Shown here: in pieces, positions 5,314 through 8,597 of the stretch
Layout: each line of letters begins with the position of its first letter
Numbering within the stretch: position 1 is the stretch's first letter
Source of the DNA: CAXBID01 sp049791475
GTDB lineage: Bacteria; Bacteroidota; Bacteroidia; Flavobacteriales; Flavobacteriaceae
Direction of reading: 5' to 3'
DNA length: 8,597 bases
Assembly: GCA_049791475.1 (NCBI GenBank)
Contig: JBAQZZ010000196.1
Coordinates: 1 to 8,597, forward strand
The notes under the pieces: model-generated
What the model was told of the DNA's origin: nothing
Database searches by the model: none
The model's input: the letters and a program-made list of their open reading frames with translations, nothing else
Program-made: the position numbers and the translations under genes

Positions 5314-6948
5314 ATGAAAAACATATTCAAAAAGAAAATCCTAATTCCCATATTAGCATTTTCAATATTTTTTACTGGAACTGCTTTCAAAAACGATTTT
5401 TTTGAAATTGCTAAACAAATAGAAATCTTCACCACTTTGTTTAAAGAACTCAACATGAATTATGTTGATGAAACAAACCCCGGAGATTTAATGGATACAG
5501 CCATAAAAAGTATGTTGGCCGATTTAGACCCCTACACCAATTTTATGAACGAGCAGGACGTTGAAGCTGCTAGAATTAATAATACTGGCGATTTTACTGG
5601 TATTGGTGCGCGTGTAAAAACCTTTAAAAATAAGTTGGTTATTGTTGAGCCCTATAAAAATTATCCGGCTGATAAAGCGGGTTTAAAAGCGGGCGATGAA
5701 ATTATTAAAGTAGGTGATATTGTTGTTGAAACGTATAAAGATAGCGCTGGTGATTTGCTAAATGGCACGTCAGATTCATCCGTTGAAGTGACTTACAAAC
5801 GCCAAGGAAAAACACAAACAGCAACCATAAAACGAGCTGAGGTTGAAATTAATGCGGTGCCTCATTTTTCATTAATAAACGAAAAAACCGGTTATATAGT
5901 TTTAAGTAGATTTAACGATAAAGCACATGCCGAAACCAATTATGCACTTCGCGATTTAAAAGCACAAGGTGCCGAACGTGTTATTTTAGATTTACGAGGC
6001 AACCCAGGCGGATTGCTTAATGAAGCTATTAAAATTGTGAATCTTTTTGTGCCTAAAGGGCAATTGGTAGTCACTACAAAATCTAAAGTTAAAAAATATA
6101 ATAAAACATATTACACGCAAAGCGACCCTATTGATACCGAAATTCCATTAGTAGTTTTAATTGATGGCAATAGTGCCTCGGCAAGTGAAATTGTTTCTGG
6201 TGCTTTACAAGATTTAGATCGTGCCGTTGTTGTGGGTTCAAGAAGTTTTGGTAAAGGTTTAGTGCAACGCCCAAAACAATTAACTTATGGCACTCAGGTT
6301 AAAATTACGATTTCCCGATATTATACACCTTCGGGCAGATGTATTCAATCGTTAGATTACTGGAATAGGAATGAAGCAGGAGAAGCGGTTCGTGTAAAAC
6401 AAGAAAATTATAACGAATTTAAAACCAAAAACGGACGTAAGGTATTTGATGGCGGTGGTGTTTTTCCAGATGCTATTTTAGGCCCTTATAAAAAGTCAGA
6501 AATAGTGAACGCTATTGTAAATAACGATTTGATTTTTAATTATGCAACTAACTATTATTACAATCATAATTTAAGTAATGTAAACAATTTAAAACTGACT
6601 GAAACTGATTTTAAAGATTTTAAAGATTATTTAAAAACTAATAATTTTTCTTTTGAAACGGAAACCGAAAAGGCGCTTTATAAAGCTTTTGAAACGGCGC
6701 AAAAAGAGGAATTAAATGATAATATTGAAAAAGATTTTAATACATTAATTTCTAATTTAAATAACTCAAAATCTACTGTTATTGATGAAAATAAAGACTA
6801 TTTATTAGAGCTGTTAACCGAAGAGATTGTGAAGCGTTATGTGTACCGTGAAGGGCTTTATGAGTATTATAAAATACACGATTCTAGAATAAAAAAAGCG
6901 ACTGAAATACTTGGTGATTCGTCCGTATATTTTGACTATTTAAAGTAA
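5314..6948 (+). CDS. S41-family C-terminal processing peptidase (CtpA/Prc-like) with PDZ domain
   Basis: The 544-residue protein is anchored or exported by an N-terminal hydrophobic segment (MKNIFKKKILIPILAFSIFF). A PDZ domain spans about residues 92-175 (TGIGARV, then PADKAGLKAGDEIIKVGD). The S41 core, about 190-365, holds DLRGNPGGLL, the catalytic Ser289 in GNSASASEIVSGALQD, and Lys314 with Gln318 in SFGKGLVQ. The Ser-Lys spacing of 25 and Lys-Gln spacing of 4 match characterised Ctp proteases. These enzymes cleave periplasmic proteins near the C-terminus, using the PDZ domain to admit substrates. Residues about 400-544 form a charged, mostly helical extension usual in Bacteroidota homologues. 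ATG 5314 is preferred over an in-frame TTG at 5269, which would overlap rnpA and place 15 polar residues before the membrane segment. The gene follows rnpA closely, probably in one transcript. Confidence 0.94.
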   Translation: MKNIFKKKILIPILAFSIFFTGTAFKNDFFEIAKQIEIFTTLFKELNMNYVDETNPGDLMDTAIKSMLADLDPYTNFMNEQDVEAARINNTGDFTGIGARVKTFKNKLVIVEPYKNYPADKAGLKAGDEIIKVGDIVVETYKDSAGDLLNGTSDSSVEVTYKRQGKTQTATIKRAEVEINAVPHFSLINEKTGYIVLSRFNDKAHAETNYALRDLKAQGAERVILDLRGNPGGLLNEAIKIVNLFVPKGQLVVTTKSKVKKYNKTYYTQSDPIDTEIPLVVLIDGNSASASEIVSGALQDLDRAVVVGSRSFGKGLVQRPKQLTYGTQVKITISRYYTPSGRCIQSLDYWNRNEAGEAVRVKQENYNEFKTKNGRKVFDGGGVFPDAILGPYKKSEIVNAIVNNDLIFNYATNYYYNHNLSNVNNLKLTETDFKDFKDYLKTNNFSFETETEKALYKAFETAQKEELNDNIEKDFNTLISNLNNSKSTVIDENKDYLLELLTEEIVKRYVYREGLYEYYKIHDSRIKKATEILGDSSVYFDYLK

Positions 6949-7058
6949 TTGTAAGTTTTTCAACCTATTATAACCGTAATTAACCCCAAAAAACGCTTTA
7001 AACACACTGTAATTACTTAAAAATAGTATATTTATATACTTATTCTATTACCCCAACT

Positions 7059-7916
7059 ATGAATAAACTAATTTTATCTATATTTTTTCTACTAAATATT
7101 GGTGTTATATTTTCTCAGAATGAATTAATTCACGAGGTTTATTTTGATACCGATAAATATGACGTGCCACCAACAGAAGAAAACCGTTTACTGCTTTTTA
7201 TTTCCAAATTAACAGATGTAGATATTGAATCTATTTCCATTTATGGCTTTTGTGACGATGTAGGTGCTGATACTTACAACTTAAAACTTTCACAACAACG
7301 AGCCAATGCTATAAAGTCTGTTTTTTCAAATAATGAAATAAGTGAAGATTTAATTACCAATGTTGATGGTAAAGGTGAAATTTTACTCAAGATTGTAAAC
7401 GAAAAAAATGTTCTAAAAATAAGAGGTTTAAATAGAAAAGTTGAAATAATAGTAAAACCAAAACCGCCTAAAACAGAAATTGAGAAAAAGGAAGAAGCGG
7501 TTATTGAAGAGAAAAAAGAAACTGTAGAAGAGAAACTTAAAGGAGAACTTAAAGTTGGTGATAAAATAATATTTGAAAATATTTTATTCAAAACAGGTTA
7601 CAGTACGGTTACTCCTGGTTCTAAAAAAGTACTAGAATCTATCTCAAAAATTCTGGTAGAACGCGACGATATTTATTTCACAATACAAGGGCATGTGTGT
7701 TGTACTCAATTTAGTAGAGATGCTGTAGACAGAAAAACAAAAAAACGTAACTTATCTGAAGCTCGAGCAGAATATGTTTATGATTATTTTGCAAAAAAAG
7801 GCGTAAGCAAAAAACGAATGCGACATTTAGGTTTAAGACGTAAATTTCCGCTTGGTGGCGATCCTCAACTTGATAGACGCGTCGAAATTTTAATAACCTA
7901 TGTAGGCAATAACTAA
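7059..7916 (+). CDS. Protein with two OmpA C-terminal-like (peptidoglycan-binding) domains
   Basis: The 285-residue product has a signal peptide (MNKLILSIFFLLNIGVIFSQ). The first OmpA-like domain, about 25-135, shows VYFDTDKYDVPP, GFCDDVG (in place of GHTDxxG), LSQQRANAI with Arg81, and NRKVEI. A lysine/glutamate-rich linker, about 137-165, may be helical. The second domain, about 168-282, shows ILFKTGYSTVTPGSKKVLESI, GHVCC, LSEARAEYVYDYF with Arg236, and DRRVEILI. OmpA C-domains hold the outer membrane or its lipoproteins to peptidoglycan by gripping diaminopimelate with an Asp and an Arg. The Asp is plausible in domain 1 (Asp66 or 67) but is replaced by Cys-Cys in domain 2. No beta-barrel is present, so this would be a soluble periplasmic protein. 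The upstream 110 bases hold only a degenerate -7-like TATATTTA (7027-7034). Confidence 0.85.
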   Translation: MNKLILSIFFLLNIGVIFSQNELIHEVYFDTDKYDVPPTEENRLLLFISKLTDVDIESISIYGFCDDVGADTYNLKLSQQRANAIKSVFSNNEISEDLITNVDGKGEILLKIVNEKNVLKIRGLNRKVEIIVKPKPPKTEIEKKEEAVIEEKKETVEEKLKGELKVGDKIIFENILFKTGYSTVTPGSKKVLESISKILVERDDIYFTIQGHVCCTQFSRDAVDRKTKKRNLSEARAEYVYDYFAKKGVSKKRMRHLGLRRKFPLGGDPQLDRRVEILITYVGNN

Positions 7917-7945
7917 ATTACCTATTAATAGTATCTAATTGCGCT

Positions 7946-8597
7946 TTGAAAACCTATTATATAGTCTCTTTTTTACTAATATCATATGTTGGTGTGTCTC
8001 AAAACACCTTTGTTCCTGATGATAATTTTGAACAAGCTTTAATTAATTTAGGTTATGATGTTGGCCCTTTAGATGATTTTGTTCCCACTGCAAACATAAG
8101 CGGTGTTACAAATTTAGATGTTTCTGCAAATAATATAGCCGATTTAACTGGTGTTGAAGGTTTTACAGCATTATCTATACTTGATTGTTCTGATAACCAA
8201 CTAACAGCTATAAATGTTAATTTAAACACTAATTTAACGCAGTTATTTATTCAAAAAAATCAAATTTCATCAATAGATGTCTCTGTAAATAGTGGTTTAC
8301 AGATTTTATGGTGTTTTCAAAACCAATTATCTGCTATTGATGTTACAAATAACCCAAGCTTAATTTCGTTGGTTTGCAATGACAATAATTTAACAAGTAT
8401 AGATACTTCAAACAATCCTAATTTGAACGTTTTTGTGTGTAATCAAAACCAAATAACGAGTTTAGATGTGTCAAATAACGTTACCTTAAATAGGTTTGAA
8501 TGTGGAAATAATTTGCTGTCAGATATTGATATAAGTAATAATACAAACCTGTCTTTTTTTTCTTGTGAAGTAAATCAACTCACCGCTTTAGATGTTA
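7946..8597 (+). CDS. Secreted leucine-rich-repeat protein, 3' end outside the window
   Basis: An uninterrupted frame begins at TTG 7946 and remains open at the window end (217 codons seen). The first residues, M(TTG)KTYYIVSFLLISYVGVSQ, form a signal peptide ending in the same VSQ/FSQ style as the neighbours, which supports the non-ATG start. Next comes FVPDDNFEQALINLGYD, the usual entry to Bacteroidota LRR proteins. At least seven 21-residue repeats of the form LxCxxNQLTxLDVSNNxxLxx follow, for example starting LDCSDNQLT, LWCFQNQLS, LVCNDNNLT and FECGNNLLS. The 63-bp period at DNA level comes from this coding repeat. The family is typically a surface or secreted binding protein, and many members end in a type IX secretion sorting domain; that part would lie beyond the window. 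The start is 29 bases after the OmpA-domain gene with no promoter visible, so co-transcription is likely. The ligand is unknown. Confidence 0.88.
   Translation, partial: MKTYYIVSFLLISYVGVSQNTFVPDDNFEQALINLGYDVGPLDDFVPTANISGVTNLDVSANNIADLTGVEGFTALSILDCSDNQLTAINVNLNTNLTQLFIQKNQISSIDVSVNSGLQILWCFQNQLSAIDVTNNPSLISLVCNDNNLTSIDTSNNPNLNVFVCNQNQITSLDVSNNVTLNRFECGNNLLSDIDISNNTNLSFFSCEVNQLTALDV

Noticed and set aside
8080..8597. Periodic 63-bp pattern as a DNA tandem repeat or CRISPR
   Set aside because: Units are conserved at protein level (21-residue LRRs) and diverge in DNA; there are no identical repeats with unique spacers.

Overview
The window looks like an AT-rich chromosome segment of a Bacteroidota species, most likely Flavobacteriaceae. 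The clues are TAnnTTTG-type promoter boxes, the near-absence of Shine-Dalgarno sequences, signal peptides ending in FSQ or YSQ, TTG starts, a Bacteroidota-style S41 protease placed directly after rnpA, and a secreted leucine-rich-repeat protein. All seven genes lie on the plus strand.

Layout: 1-1626 is the 3' part of an M1-family zinc metallopeptidase gene whose start lies outside the window. A promoter (1765-1796) and a 12-bp perfect hairpin (1806-1835) follow. Next come two secreted serine hydrolases: an alpha/beta-hydrolase esterase with a C-terminal TPR-like region (1876-3102) and a class-C beta-lactamase-like hydrolase (3265-4710). Each hydrolase gene ends 20 bases before one copy of a 100-bp direct repeat (3123-3222 and 4731-4830, 99 of 100 identical). 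The repeat folds into an imperfect long hairpin and is followed by a diverged but alignable 28-base junction. After the second copy come the rnpA promoter, rnpA (4926-5303) and, 10 bases later, an S41 C-terminal processing protease (5314-6948). A protein with two OmpA-like domains (7059-7916) and the start of a leucine-rich-repeat protein (7946 to the window end) close the window.

The main observation is that the two hydrolase genes look like two cassette-like units. They are same-strand, single-gene, promoter-poor units, each ending in an attC-like imperfect palindrome. Related junction motifs lie at about 1841, 3237 and 4845. Short complementary arms fit insertion of one palindrome-ended unit into another: 3108-3113 pairs with 4847-4852, and 3240-3245 pairs with 4720-4725. 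This resembles integron gene cassettes or an array of such sites without an integrase, but the core boxes are not canonical attC and no recombinase is in view. The mechanism is therefore inference; the repeats and pairings are directly visible.

Functionally, the flanking genes are housekeeping (tRNA 5' processing, periplasmic proteolysis, peptidase activity) and cell-envelope functions. The two hydrolases look like accessory periplasmic or exported enzymes whose substrates cannot be read from sequence.
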